A DNA stretch of 39,118 nucleotides. Origin: Candidatus Cloacimonadota bacterium (lineage in GTDB: Bacteria; Cloacimonadota; Cloacimonadia; Cloacimonadales; TCS61). The stretch is taken from positions 1 through 39,118 of the forward strand of contig JAUXIJ010000029.1 in the NCBI GenBank assembly GCA_030621085.1. The letters run 5' to 3'. Position 1 is the stretch's first letter. Every line of letters begins with the position of its first letter. This document shows positions 22,943-30,084 of this stretch, piece after piece. The notes beneath the pieces are model-generated. The model was not told the DNA's origin. It saw nothing but the letters and a program-made list of their open reading frames with translations, and searched no databases. Made by a program: the position numbers and the translations under genes.

Positions 22943-24450
22943 TATTTTAAAACGATCCTCTTCACCCAGAGCGCTTTCCTGTCGAAGTTATTCTTGAAGT
23001 TCTCGACCATAAATTCGCGGTCGATAGAGATGATATCATTGAAAACTTCTTTACTATTAATGTTCACAGTAACAGGGTTTTTCAGGTTTACCATATCGGG
23101 ATGAATATATATTGCCAGTTCATCAACCCGTGAAGTTTCAATCTCAAAATGATTTCCCCAATATTTTACTTTAGCTGCTCCGGAAGGTTTATTTAAAATA
23201 AAGGCATCATAAAATTCTATTTCGGGAAATTGTCCGAATAATTTTACTTCTTTATCTTCTCGGAGAACAGTAAGAGAAACTTCATCTCCTCTTTTTTTGA
23301 AGGTTTTCAATTCGCTCAGTTTCTCGATGTTCTCTACATTTTTTCCATCCATTTTAATTACAATATCATCCCTTTTCAAATCCATACTATCAGCAGTGGA
23401 AGCTTCAATGATGTTTCCTACTTTTACACCTTTTCCTTCAAAAGTTTCATCATGATAAAACCCGAACTGGATGCGTTTATTTTCCATTTTTATATTGTAT
23501 TCTTTCTGCCATTCTGTGGGTGATTCCAGGGTATCGAGTCCGGTTATTTCTAACCAGTCACAACGGTTAAATTCAGGCATGGAGGATTCCCAATATATCT
23601 CGCTTCCGAAAATATTACGTGCATGATTCTTCATATCCTGAACCATAATGGGAACATCTTCATCTGCATAATCGAAAGTATGTCCGATTCCCCAATATTC
23701 TTTATACAAAAGGTCTGCACCGGCTTGCAGAGATAGCTCCATTAGAAGACGCATATCGGCAGATGGATACAATCCATCTTCATCTGTATTAACAGCCCGT
23801 GAATGCCTGTTTTTCAGATTGGGAAGATAGGCAGGATTCTGGGTAACTCTGGAACCTACAGCGATGAATCCATTCAATGGATAAAATGCAGCAAACAGGT
23901 TCGGATCGGTTAAGGCAAAATGAAAAGATGCTGAACCGCCATCTGAAAAACCTGTCATGTAAATCTTATTATCATCTATGTTATAGTCTTTCTTCAGATT
24001 CTTGATCTGTGTTTTGATATTTTCCATTCCTACCAGATCCCACCATATAGTGTATTGATTTCCCTGTGGGAACAGAAGGAACCAGTTGTTTGTAACTTCA
24101 TCGGGAAACAGAGCAGTTATTTGGGGAACGTATTCTGCAAAATCTTCAATGAATTCTTTTCTTCCAACTCCACCATGCAGATAAATCAGCAATTGGGTTG
24201 GTTTGGTGTGATCGTAATTTTGTGGAATATGAATAAAATAGGGAGCAATAAGCGTATCATTGATAATATTTTCCTTTTGCAGGAAGATTCCGGTACTGTC
24301 CGCTGGTTGATAATTATTCCAATGCGAGAGAAGAACGAATAACGAATCGTTTGAAATGGAATTGTCATTAATAATATCATCCAGGGAAACCGTTCCCATC
24401 AGCCAGGAACTAACAAGAAAAACAAATACAAAGATAATTACTTTTTTCAT
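22942..24450 (-). CDS. Secreted alpha/beta hydrolase (esterase/depolymerase-like) with C-terminal PDZ domain
   Basis: The start at 24450 is preferred: it gives a proper signal peptide (MKKVIIFVFVFLVSSWLMG) and has AAGGGG upstream. The in-frame extension to 24483 adds MTHPSKNK residues before it. The 502-residue protein has the oxyanion-type LIYLHGG (88-94), nucleophile Ser169 in MTGFSDGGS, and a likely catalytic His in YWGIGHTFDYADED. This resembles feruloyl-esterase or PHB-depolymerase-type hydrolases. A PDZ-like domain (about 340-420) has GVKVGNIIEAST and DDIVIKMDGKNV, and a strand-rich tail follows. The ester or peptide substrate is unknown. There is no T9SS sorting tail, so the protein is probably periplasmic. 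Confidence 0.82.
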   Translation of the reverse strand: MKKVIIFVFVFLVSSWLMGTVSLDDIINDNSISNDSLFVLLSHWNNYQPADSTGIFLQKENIINDTLIAPYFIHIPQNYDHTKPTQLLIYLHGGVGRKEFIEDFAEYVPQITALFPDEVTNNWFLLFPQGNQYTIWWDLVGMENIKTQIKNLKKDYNIDDNKIYMTGFSDGGSASFHFALTDPNLFAAFYPLNGFIAVGSRVTQNPAYLPNLKNRHSRAVNTDEDGLYPSADMRLLMELSLQAGADLLYKEYWGIGHTFDYADEDVPIMVQDMKNHARNIFGSEIYWESSMPEFNRCDWLEITGLDTLESPTEWQKEYNIKMENKRIQFGFYHDETFEGKGVKVGNIIEASTADSMDLKRDDIVIKMDGKNVENIEKLSELKTFKKRGDEVSLTVLREDKEVKLFGQFPEIEFYDAFILNKPSGAAKVKYWGNHFEIETSRVDELAIYIHPDMVNLKNPVTVNINSKEVFNDIISIDREFMVENFKNNFDRKALWVKRIVLK

Positions 24451-24499
24451 TTTTACCCCTTTATTTTTACTAGGATGAGTCATGCAAAATTACAAATAA

Positions 24500-24642
24500 T
24501 TGTCTTTCTGAGGCTTGTCAGCCTAAGGCTGATAAAAACTTACAAAGGCATTCGACGAAGAATCCGTCTGAGCCGGGCAAGTTCTTATTATAAGCATAGA
24601 TCCTTCATTGGTAATAGCATGACGAATTCTTCAGGATGACAA
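24500..24642. mobile_element. About 143-bp MITE-like element with TTGTC...GACAA ends
   Basis: The left end TTGTCTTTCTGAGG and right end CTTCAGGATGACAA are imperfect inverted repeats. Inside are TTGTCAGCC-TAA-GGCTGATAA (24515-24535) and the phrase TTCGACGAAGAATCC. The style (GTCATTCTGA...GAAGAATCC...AGGATGAC) is that of small non-autonomous repeats common in environmental genomes. It sits just upstream of the hydrolase gene and downstream of the 133-residue gene. Confidence 0.5.
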
Positions 24643-24663
24643 AATATGGTGATTTTGCAAAAC

Positions 24664-25065
24664 TCATTTATACCATTCTATAGTAACATCCCCCACGATT
24701 TCGGGATCATCTACAGGGAAGTTGAACTTCTGCAGGACTTTCAAATAGCGTTTTTTAGTCTTAGCCGGCATTGTTATGCTGGATATTTTACTGGCGATCA
24801 ATTCTCCGGACTTTGTGAATATCTTGATAAGAACAGCTTTTTTCAGTTCCAGATTATGCGGATTTGAAACTACAAAAGCCACATCGGCACTCACTCTGGT
24901 AAGTTCGGTAATTTCAATATCGGAAATGGGTAGACTTTTGCCCTGGGTCTTTTTCCAGCAGTTATGCATTATGAATCCAAAGATGACCAACAACATGAGA
25001 AGCAACTTTACTGTTGGTGGTATGGGCCAGCGTTTTTTTATATCAATCCTGTCAATTGAGCGCAT
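24664..25065 (-). CDS. Small membrane-anchored protein with a periplasmic LEA/FxLYD-like domain
   Basis: A 133-residue protein with GGAG six bases before the start. A basic N-terminus (RIDIKKRWPIPP) precedes one membrane helix at about 19-36 (KLLLMLLVIFGFIMHNCW). The remaining 95 residues are a beta-sandwich-like pattern: DIEITELTRVSADVAFVVSNPHNLELKKAVLIKIFTKSG and ending VGDVTIEWYK. This order (binding surface, S-N-P-x-x, x-I-x-I-x-x-x-x-G) resembles LEA14/WHy or FxLYD domains. I cannot name a role. It stands directly downstream of gpmI (23 bases) and may be transcribed with it. Confidence 0.65.
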   Translation of the reverse strand: MRSIDRIDIKKRWPIPPTVKLLLMLLVIFGFIMHNCWKKTQGKSLPISDIEITELTRVSADVAFVVSNPHNLELKKAVLIKIFTKSGELIASKISSITMPAKTKKRYLKVLQKFNFPVDDPEIVGDVTIEWYK

Positions 25066-25088
25066 AAAAACTCCTCAGAATGTTAATT

Positions 25089-26624
25089 TCACTTCCTGCA
25101 GATCAGGCAGTTCCCTTTCATTTCCTTGGGCTTTTCGACTCCCATAATATGCAGAATGGTGGGAGCAACATCAGCCAGGACACCATTATTAAGATCAGGT
25201 TTTTTCCCGCTTGCCAAAGAAATTATGCAGGGAACCGGATTTGTGCTGTGTGATGTTAATTTCTTTCCGTTTTCATCCAGCATTTTTTCGGCATTTCCAT
25301 GATCAGCGATCAGAATGATATTATATCCTTGCTGCTTTGCAGTTGGTAATACTTCAGCCAGGCAACTATCCACTGCTTCCACAGCTTTTACCGTAGCATC
25401 AAAAACACCAGTATGCCCCACCATGTCACAATTGGCAAAGTTAACGACTATCAGGTCGTACTTCATGTTATTTAAAACATACAGCAGGTCTCTTTTTATT
25501 TCGTAAGCGCTCATTTCGGGCTGCATATCATAAGTAGGAACACGGGGTGAATCTACCAGTATCCTCTCTTCATTTTTAAATGGAATTTCCACGCCACCGT
25601 TAAAGAAAAAAGTAACATGTGCATACTTTTCTGTTTCTGCTAATCTTAATTGCTTTAATCCTTTTGCAGCAATTATTTCCCCCAGGATGTTTATTAATTG
25701 AGGACGCTTAAATGCTACTTCCACATAGGGAGTGAATTTGATATCATATTCATTGAAACAAACATATTTAAGATTTTTGAAATTCCTGGCAGGGAATTTA
25801 TTAAAATCAGGGACTTTCAGGCTGCGTGTTAATTGACGCATCCTGTCTCCACGGAAATTAAAAGAGATCACTGCATCGTTATCTTTTAGTGTAGCTACCG
25901 GTTTTCCATTTTCAATTATAACTTTGGGAATTATGAATTCGTCTGTGATATCAGAATTATAACTTTTCTGAATTGCTTTTAATGGATCGGTTATATTTTC
26001 ACCTTTACCATTAACGATAACATCGTATGCTTTTTCGATGCGATTCCAGCGAAAATCACGATCCATGGCATAATATCTGCCCGAAATGGTTGCTACTTTC
26101 CCGATTCCGATCTCTTTTGCTTTAGCCAGAAATTGTTCCATCAGATCGATTCCGGAATGGGGAAGAGTATCACGTCCATCCATGAAAGCATGAAAATATA
26201 CCTGCTTCAAACCCTCTTTTTTACAAAGTTTCAATAGCGCCCAAATGTGATTTATATTGCTGTGTACATTTCCATTGGAAAGCACACCTATAAGATGCAT
26301 ATTGCTTTTATATTTTTTTGCGTGTTTAACTGCACCTAATAATTTATCATTTGTAAAGAATGTACCTTCCTGGATCTCTTTGAGGATCATTGTGTTAAGC
26401 TGGTAAACGATACGTCCAGCACCGATATTCAGATGTCCGACCTCAGAGTTGCCCATATCACCTTCCGACAATCCTACTTCTTTTCCCGAGGCAATAAGCT
26501 CACTATTTGAATTTTCGCTAATAAATTTATCATAATTTGGTTTATTTGCTGCTGCTATAGCATTTCCATATTCAGAGCGATTAATTCCAAATCCATCCAG
26601 TATGAGGAGTAAAACTTTTCCCAT
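25089..26624 (-). CDS. gpmI: 2,3-bisphosphoglycerate-independent phosphoglycerate mutase
   Basis: A 511-residue alkaline-phosphatase-superfamily enzyme that interconverts 3- and 2-phosphoglycerate in glycolysis and gluconeogenesis. Metal ligand Asp10 lies in LLILDGFGINRSEYGNA. The phosphorylated Ser60 is in EGDMGNSEVGHLNIGAG. The substrate region contains HAFMDGRDTLPHSG and SGRYYAMDRDFRWNR, and the C-terminal metal sites are in VVNFANCDMVGHTG and IIADHGNAEKM. All are intact and the length is typical. GGAG stands five bases before the start. Its promoter must lie in the divergent gap shared with the oxidoreductase gene. Confidence 0.96.
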   Translation of the reverse strand: MGKVLLLILDGFGINRSEYGNAIAAANKPNYDKFISENSNSELIASGKEVGLSEGDMGNSEVGHLNIGAGRIVYQLNTMILKEIQEGTFFTNDKLLGAVKHAKKYKSNMHLIGVLSNGNVHSNINHIWALLKLCKKEGLKQVYFHAFMDGRDTLPHSGIDLMEQFLAKAKEIGIGKVATISGRYYAMDRDFRWNRIEKAYDVIVNGKGENITDPLKAIQKSYNSDITDEFIIPKVIIENGKPVATLKDNDAVISFNFRGDRMRQLTRSLKVPDFNKFPARNFKNLKYVCFNEYDIKFTPYVEVAFKRPQLINILGEIIAAKGLKQLRLAETEKYAHVTFFFNGGVEIPFKNEERILVDSPRVPTYDMQPEMSAYEIKRDLLYVLNNMKYDLIVVNFANCDMVGHTGVFDATVKAVEAVDSCLAEVLPTAKQQGYNIILIADHGNAEKMLDENGKKLTSHSTNPVPCIISLASGKKPDLNNGVLADVAPTILHIMGVEKPKEMKGNCLICRK

Positions 26625-26697
26625 TTACACTCCAGTATTTAATCTTGTTCCTAAAAAAATAATTAGAATTCAAGTAAAAACAATCATTTTCAGTTGA

Positions 26698-26710
26698 TTG
26701 ACAGTGTCAA
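26698..26710. promoter_or_regulatory. TTGACA-G-TGTCAA palindrome in the divergent gap
   Basis: A perfect 6+1+6 inverted repeat lies between gpmI (leftward) and the oxidoreductase gene (rightward). Each half contains a -35-like TTGACA, one per strand, so it might serve both promoters or bind a dimeric regulator. No good -10 box stands at the right distance on either strand. Confidence 0.3.
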
Positions 26711-26822
26711 GATAAGAGTTCAGGGAATACAATTGTAACATAACTGCATACATTTCTTTACTTGACAGAGAGTAATGAATACAGATTTTAACAACAGGAA
26801 ATTAATAGATATTGGAGACTGG

Positions 26823-27800
26823 ATGCTGAAAGTGGGAATAGTTGGAGTTGGACAATTCGGGCAAAACCATGCGCGTATCCTGAGCCAGAGTGATAAGTGT
26901 AAATTCGTGGGACTTTACGATAAAAACCAACAACGTGCTGCAGAAATTGCAGATAAAATAGGAGCAAAAGTTTTCCCCGATTTCGATTCGCTATTAGATG
27001 AATGTGATGCGCTGGTGAACGTGGTTACCACCATTTCTCACTTTGAACTGGCAAAGAAAGCTCTGGAGCGGGGCATTCATGTTTTCATAGAAAAGCCTAT
27101 CACATCCGATCTCTGGCAAGCAGAAGAATTAATAGAATTAGCAAAAAAGAGGAATCTTAAAATCCAGGTAGGTCATATCGAACGTTTCAATCCTATCGTG
27201 ATGGAAATGGAAGATAAAATAAAAGATCCGCTCTTTATCGAATGCCATCGCATTGCACCATTTACACCGCGTGGAACAGACATCCCGGTAGTACTGGAGC
27301 TGATGATCCATGATATCGATCTGATACTTGCTTTTATTAAAAGCCAAGTGAAGCACATAAGTGCAAGTGGTGCGGGGGTAATGACCAAAAGCATAGATAT
27401 TGCAAATGCTCGTATAGAATTCGAAGATGGAGCAGTAGCTAATATAACAGCCAGTAGGATTTCCATGAAGCGATCACGTAAACTGCGTATCTTCCAGAAA
27501 GACGATTATTTTTCCATGGATTTCCAGGCAAAGAAAGTAACTCATATCAGGAAGTCGAAGAATTTATATAAAGTATTACCCCAGATCATGATGGGTAAAT
27601 ATGACAAGATAGATACAAAAGATGTTGTTGACATCGTGGAGGTGGATGCTTCCAATCGTAAGAAAGATGCGCTCACTTGCGAGCTCGAATCTTTCATCTA
27701 TGCGGTGGAAGCAGATATAAATCCGGTGGTAGACGGTGTCAGCGGAACCAGAGCACTCAAAGTTGCCCTGGAGATTGTGAAGAAGATAGATAAGAGGTAG
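26823..27800 (+). CDS. Gfo/Idh/MocA family NAD(P)-dependent oxidoreductase, possibly UDP-GlcNAc 3-dehydrogenase-like
   Basis: The start chosen has GGAG five bases upstream and gives MLKVGIVGVGQFGQNHARIL, the Rossmann dinucleotide loop at the very N-terminus; an in-frame ATG 48 bases earlier adds residues of no family value. In the 325-residue product the family hallmark EKPIT is at 90-94. It is followed by QVGHIERFNPIVMEM (116-130), then IHDIDLILAF (about 163-172), a catalytic-region stretch. VGHIERFNP is common in annotated UDP-N-acetylglucosamine 3-dehydrogenases (GnnA) of lipid A synthesis. No GnnB aminotransferase is nearby, so that assignment is only a suggestion. Confidence 0.88.
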   Translation: MLKVGIVGVGQFGQNHARILSQSDKCKFVGLYDKNQQRAAEIADKIGAKVFPDFDSLLDECDALVNVVTTISHFELAKKALERGIHVFIEKPITSDLWQAEELIELAKKRNLKIQVGHIERFNPIVMEMEDKIKDPLFIECHRIAPFTPRGTDIPVVLELMIHDIDLILAFIKSQVKHISASGAGVMTKSIDIANARIEFEDGAVANITASRISMKRSRKLRIFQKDDYFSMDFQAKKVTHIRKSKNLYKVLPQIMMGKYDKIDTKDVVDIVEVDASNRKKDALTCELESFIYAVEADINPVVDGVSGTRALKVALEIVKKIDKR

Positions 27801-27881
27801 AACCCTTTGCAGTAAGCCAAAGGCTTGTGAATTTTCCTTTATCAAAGGGAAAACGTAGAGAAGCAAGGAGAAATTTACCTG

Positions 27882-27960
27882 ATTGCGAAGTTTCTACTTT
27901 GCAATGTCTTTGAAGCAGAAACTTCATAAATTATTGTTTCCGAACTGGAAAGTTCGGAAA
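27882..27960. repeat. Three palindromes between the oxidoreductase gene and asnS
   Basis: ATTGCGAAGT-TTCT-ACTTTGCAAT with one wobble (27882-27905), TGAAG-CAGAAA-CTTCA (27911-27926, AGAA at its centre) and TTTCCGAACT-GGAA-AGTTCGGAAA (27937-27960). The first two are related to the TTCT/AGAA pair at 13627-13663, also in the same order. The third carries the complement of the TTCC loop at 13604. Confidence 0.75.
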
Positions 27961-27984
27961 TAGAAATAATAGGAGAATAAATAA

Positions 27985-29301
27985 GTGAAAAGAGTAATAA
28001 TACCAGAAACAATAGAAATAAAAGATATAGAAAAACGCCTGGAAAAAGAGGTGAAATTACGCGGCTGGGTGCGTAATTACCGCAAAGCCAGCAGTAAACT
28101 TCGTTTTGTTATCTTCCGTGATGGCAGCGGGGAATTACAGTGCGTTGCTTCCAAACCGGATATGGGTGAAGAAGCTTTTGATAGAGTAAAACAGCTTACC
28201 ATGGAAACTTCACTGGAAATTATTGGAGTGCCGCAAAGACATCCCAAATTTAGAGATAGGTTTGAATTCCATTTGAAAGATGTGAAAATCATTGGCACAG
28301 CAGAAGAATACCCGATAGGTAAGAAGGAACACGGTCCGGATTTCCTGCTTTCACAGCGTCACCTGTGGTTGCGTACACGCAGGCAGAATGCAATTCTCAA
28401 GATACGGCATACCGTGTATTTTGCGATCTGCGAATACATGAACAACAATGGTTTCTACCGCTTTGATTCACCTATTCTCACACCGAATGCCAGCGAAGGT
28501 ACCACCACGCTTTTCGAAGTGCCATATTTCGATTTGGGTTCTGCTTTTCTTTCTCAATCGGGTCAATTATACTTAGAAGCAGGAATAATGAGTCTGGGCA
28601 AGGTTTACGATTTCGGTCCGGTATTCCGTGCTGAAAAATCTAAGACACGTAAACACCTCACCGAGTTCTGGATGATGGATGCAGAAGCAGCTTTTGTGGA
28701 ACACGAAGAGAACATGCAGATCCAGGAAGAGTTGATCCGCTTTATTATTCGCTCGGTTATGAGAAGGAACAGGCAGGAGCTTGAAATTCTGGAAAGAGAT
28801 GTTGAGAAATTGAAAAAAGCCGATGCTTCTTTTAAGAGAATAACTCACCACCAGGTTATCGATATGCTTAAAGAAAAGGGAGTTGAAATTGGCTACGGAG
28901 ATGATTTTGGGGCTGCTGAAGAGGAGATGGTAACCGAAGATTCCGAAGTTCCCATCTTCGTAGATAGATGGCCAAAAGATATTAAATCATTCTACATGAA
29001 GCGAGACCCGGAAAATTCTGATCTGGTGCTGGGTGCAGACCTGATAGCTCCCGAAGGTTTTGGGGAGATCATTGGTGGCTCACAGCGTGAAGATGATCAT
29101 GATATTCTTTTTAAAAGAATTAAAAAAGAAGGTTACGATATAAAAGACTACCAGTGGTTTTTGGACCTGCGTAAATACGGCAGCGTACCGCATAGCGGTT
29201 TTGGTATCGGGTTGGAAAGACTTATCCAATGGATGAGTGGTGTACGTCATATCCGCGAAGTAATTCCCTTTCCTCGGATGATTAACAGAATTTATCCGTA
29301 A
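27985..29301 (+). CDS. asnS: Asparaginyl-tRNA synthetase, archaeal-like
   Basis: A 438-residue class IIb synthetase that starts with GTG after AGGAG (nine-base spacing). Residues 1-110 form the OB-fold anticodon-binding domain (KLRGWVRNYRKASSKLRFVIFRDG). Class II motif 2 is FRAEKSKTRKHLTEFWMMDAE (about 212-232) and motif 3 is GFGIGLERLIQW (about 410-421). The EFWMxxAE wording and the TPNASEG-TTLFEV flipping-loop region favour asparagine over aspartate. Two points leave doubt: the end PFPRMINRIYP differs from the usual AsnRS tail, and archaeal-type AspRS and AsnRS are close relatives. The gene stands alone after a cluster of palindromes. Confidence 0.88.
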   Translation: MKRVIIPETIEIKDIEKRLEKEVKLRGWVRNYRKASSKLRFVIFRDGSGELQCVASKPDMGEEAFDRVKQLTMETSLEIIGVPQRHPKFRDRFEFHLKDVKIIGTAEEYPIGKKEHGPDFLLSQRHLWLRTRRQNAILKIRHTVYFAICEYMNNNGFYRFDSPILTPNASEGTTTLFEVPYFDLGSAFLSQSGQLYLEAGIMSLGKVYDFGPVFRAEKSKTRKHLTEFWMMDAEAAFVEHEENMQIQEELIRFIIRSVMRRNRQELEILERDVEKLKKADASFKRITHHQVIDMLKEKGVEIGYGDDFGAAEEEMVTEDSEVPIFVDRWPKDIKSFYMKRDPENSDLVLGADLIAPEGFGEIIGGSQREDDHDILFKRIKKEGYDIKDYQWFLDLRKYGSVPHSGFGIGLERLIQWMSGVRHIREVIPFPRMINRIYP

Positions 29302-29343
29302 TTAACAGTCAGCGATCAGCAATCAGCTTATTTTTAAAAACTG

Positions 29344-29383
29344 AAATACTTAAGTCAAAATCTGCGACTTAACTCAAGTATTT
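29344..29383. terminator. Hairpin between convergent asnS and the barrel-like gene
   Basis: AAATACTT-AAGTC at the left pairs with GACTT and AAGTATTT at the right, with a five-base bulge. It lies 43 bases after the asnS stop and 29 bases before the stop of the converging gene, so it may end both transcripts. The ACTTAAGTCAA...CTCAAGT wording is shared with the palindrome at 37632-37680. Confidence 0.5.
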
Positions 29384-29411
29384 ATTGGTTAGCACCTGTC
29401 CTACTATTCTA

Positions 29412-29999
29412 CTAATTATCAAACCAGAATCCGAGATCCATTATGATACTATGGTAATTACCTTTTTCGTAAATTACTTCTTTACAGCAAAAATTAAGAA
29501 CAATATGTGTGTTTTTGAAAAAAAATGAAAAATCAGCTATAATCGGAATTCCAATGTAATTATGTGTTTTACTTGTCCAGTTTTCATAGTAAATTGGTTT
29601 ATCTCTTACCTTCTGATGTATCAAACTGATTCCCGATCCTAAAGAGAGATGGAAATTTTTGTATTTATGTGGAGGTAGAAGTATTCTATTTAAAAAAATT
29701 CCCGCTTCGTTATGGCTTAGTACAGCTCCTTCATGGAATGGCACATCACCAAGTCGAAGAGCGTTATATCCGGAAATATCGAATGCATAAATCAATTTTC
29801 TTCTTTGTAAATTCATCTTAAAGCGTGAACAAAGATGATTATCCTTGCTTATTCCAGTGGTAGTACCAATTCCCAGAGTTAAATAAAATCTTTGTTTGAT
29901 ATTTGAATTGCTTTTCTGAATTTTACTATCATTGTTTCCTATTGAATTCAACGAAGAAGTTAATAATATAACTAATAATATAAAAATAATGTTTTTCAT
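29412..29999 (-). CDS. Exported protein, probable small outer-membrane beta-barrel
   Basis: A 195-residue protein with a signal peptide at 1-21 (IIFILLVILLTSSLNSIG) and a polar linker. The rest is alternating hydrophobic strands: FYLTLGIGTTTGI, LIYAFDISGYNAL, FHLSLGSGISLIH, YIGIPIIADFSFFF, IVLNFCCKEVIY. It ends IIMDLGFWFDN. The pattern and the near-terminal aromatic residue recall small outer-membrane barrels of the porin/OmpX type in Bacteroidetes relatives, but no family can be named. GGTGG precedes the start. It is the downstream neighbour of the T9SS-sorted protein cluster on the same strand. Confidence 0.65.
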   Translation of the reverse strand: MKNIIFILLVILLTSSLNSIGNNDSKIQKSNSNIKQRFYLTLGIGTTTGISKDNHLCSRFKMNLQRRKLIYAFDISGYNALRLGDVPFHEGAVLSHNEAGIFLNRILLPPHKYKNFHLSLGSGISLIHQKVRDKPIYYENWTSKTHNYIGIPIIADFSFFFKNTHIVLNFCCKEVIYEKGNYHSIIMDLGFWFDN

Positions 30000-30084
30000 T
30001 TTTCCACCTTAATTATTAATTGATACTGTTGGGATACGTGTACTACGAAACACCTTGCTAATAGGCATTTTAGAAACTGCATTC

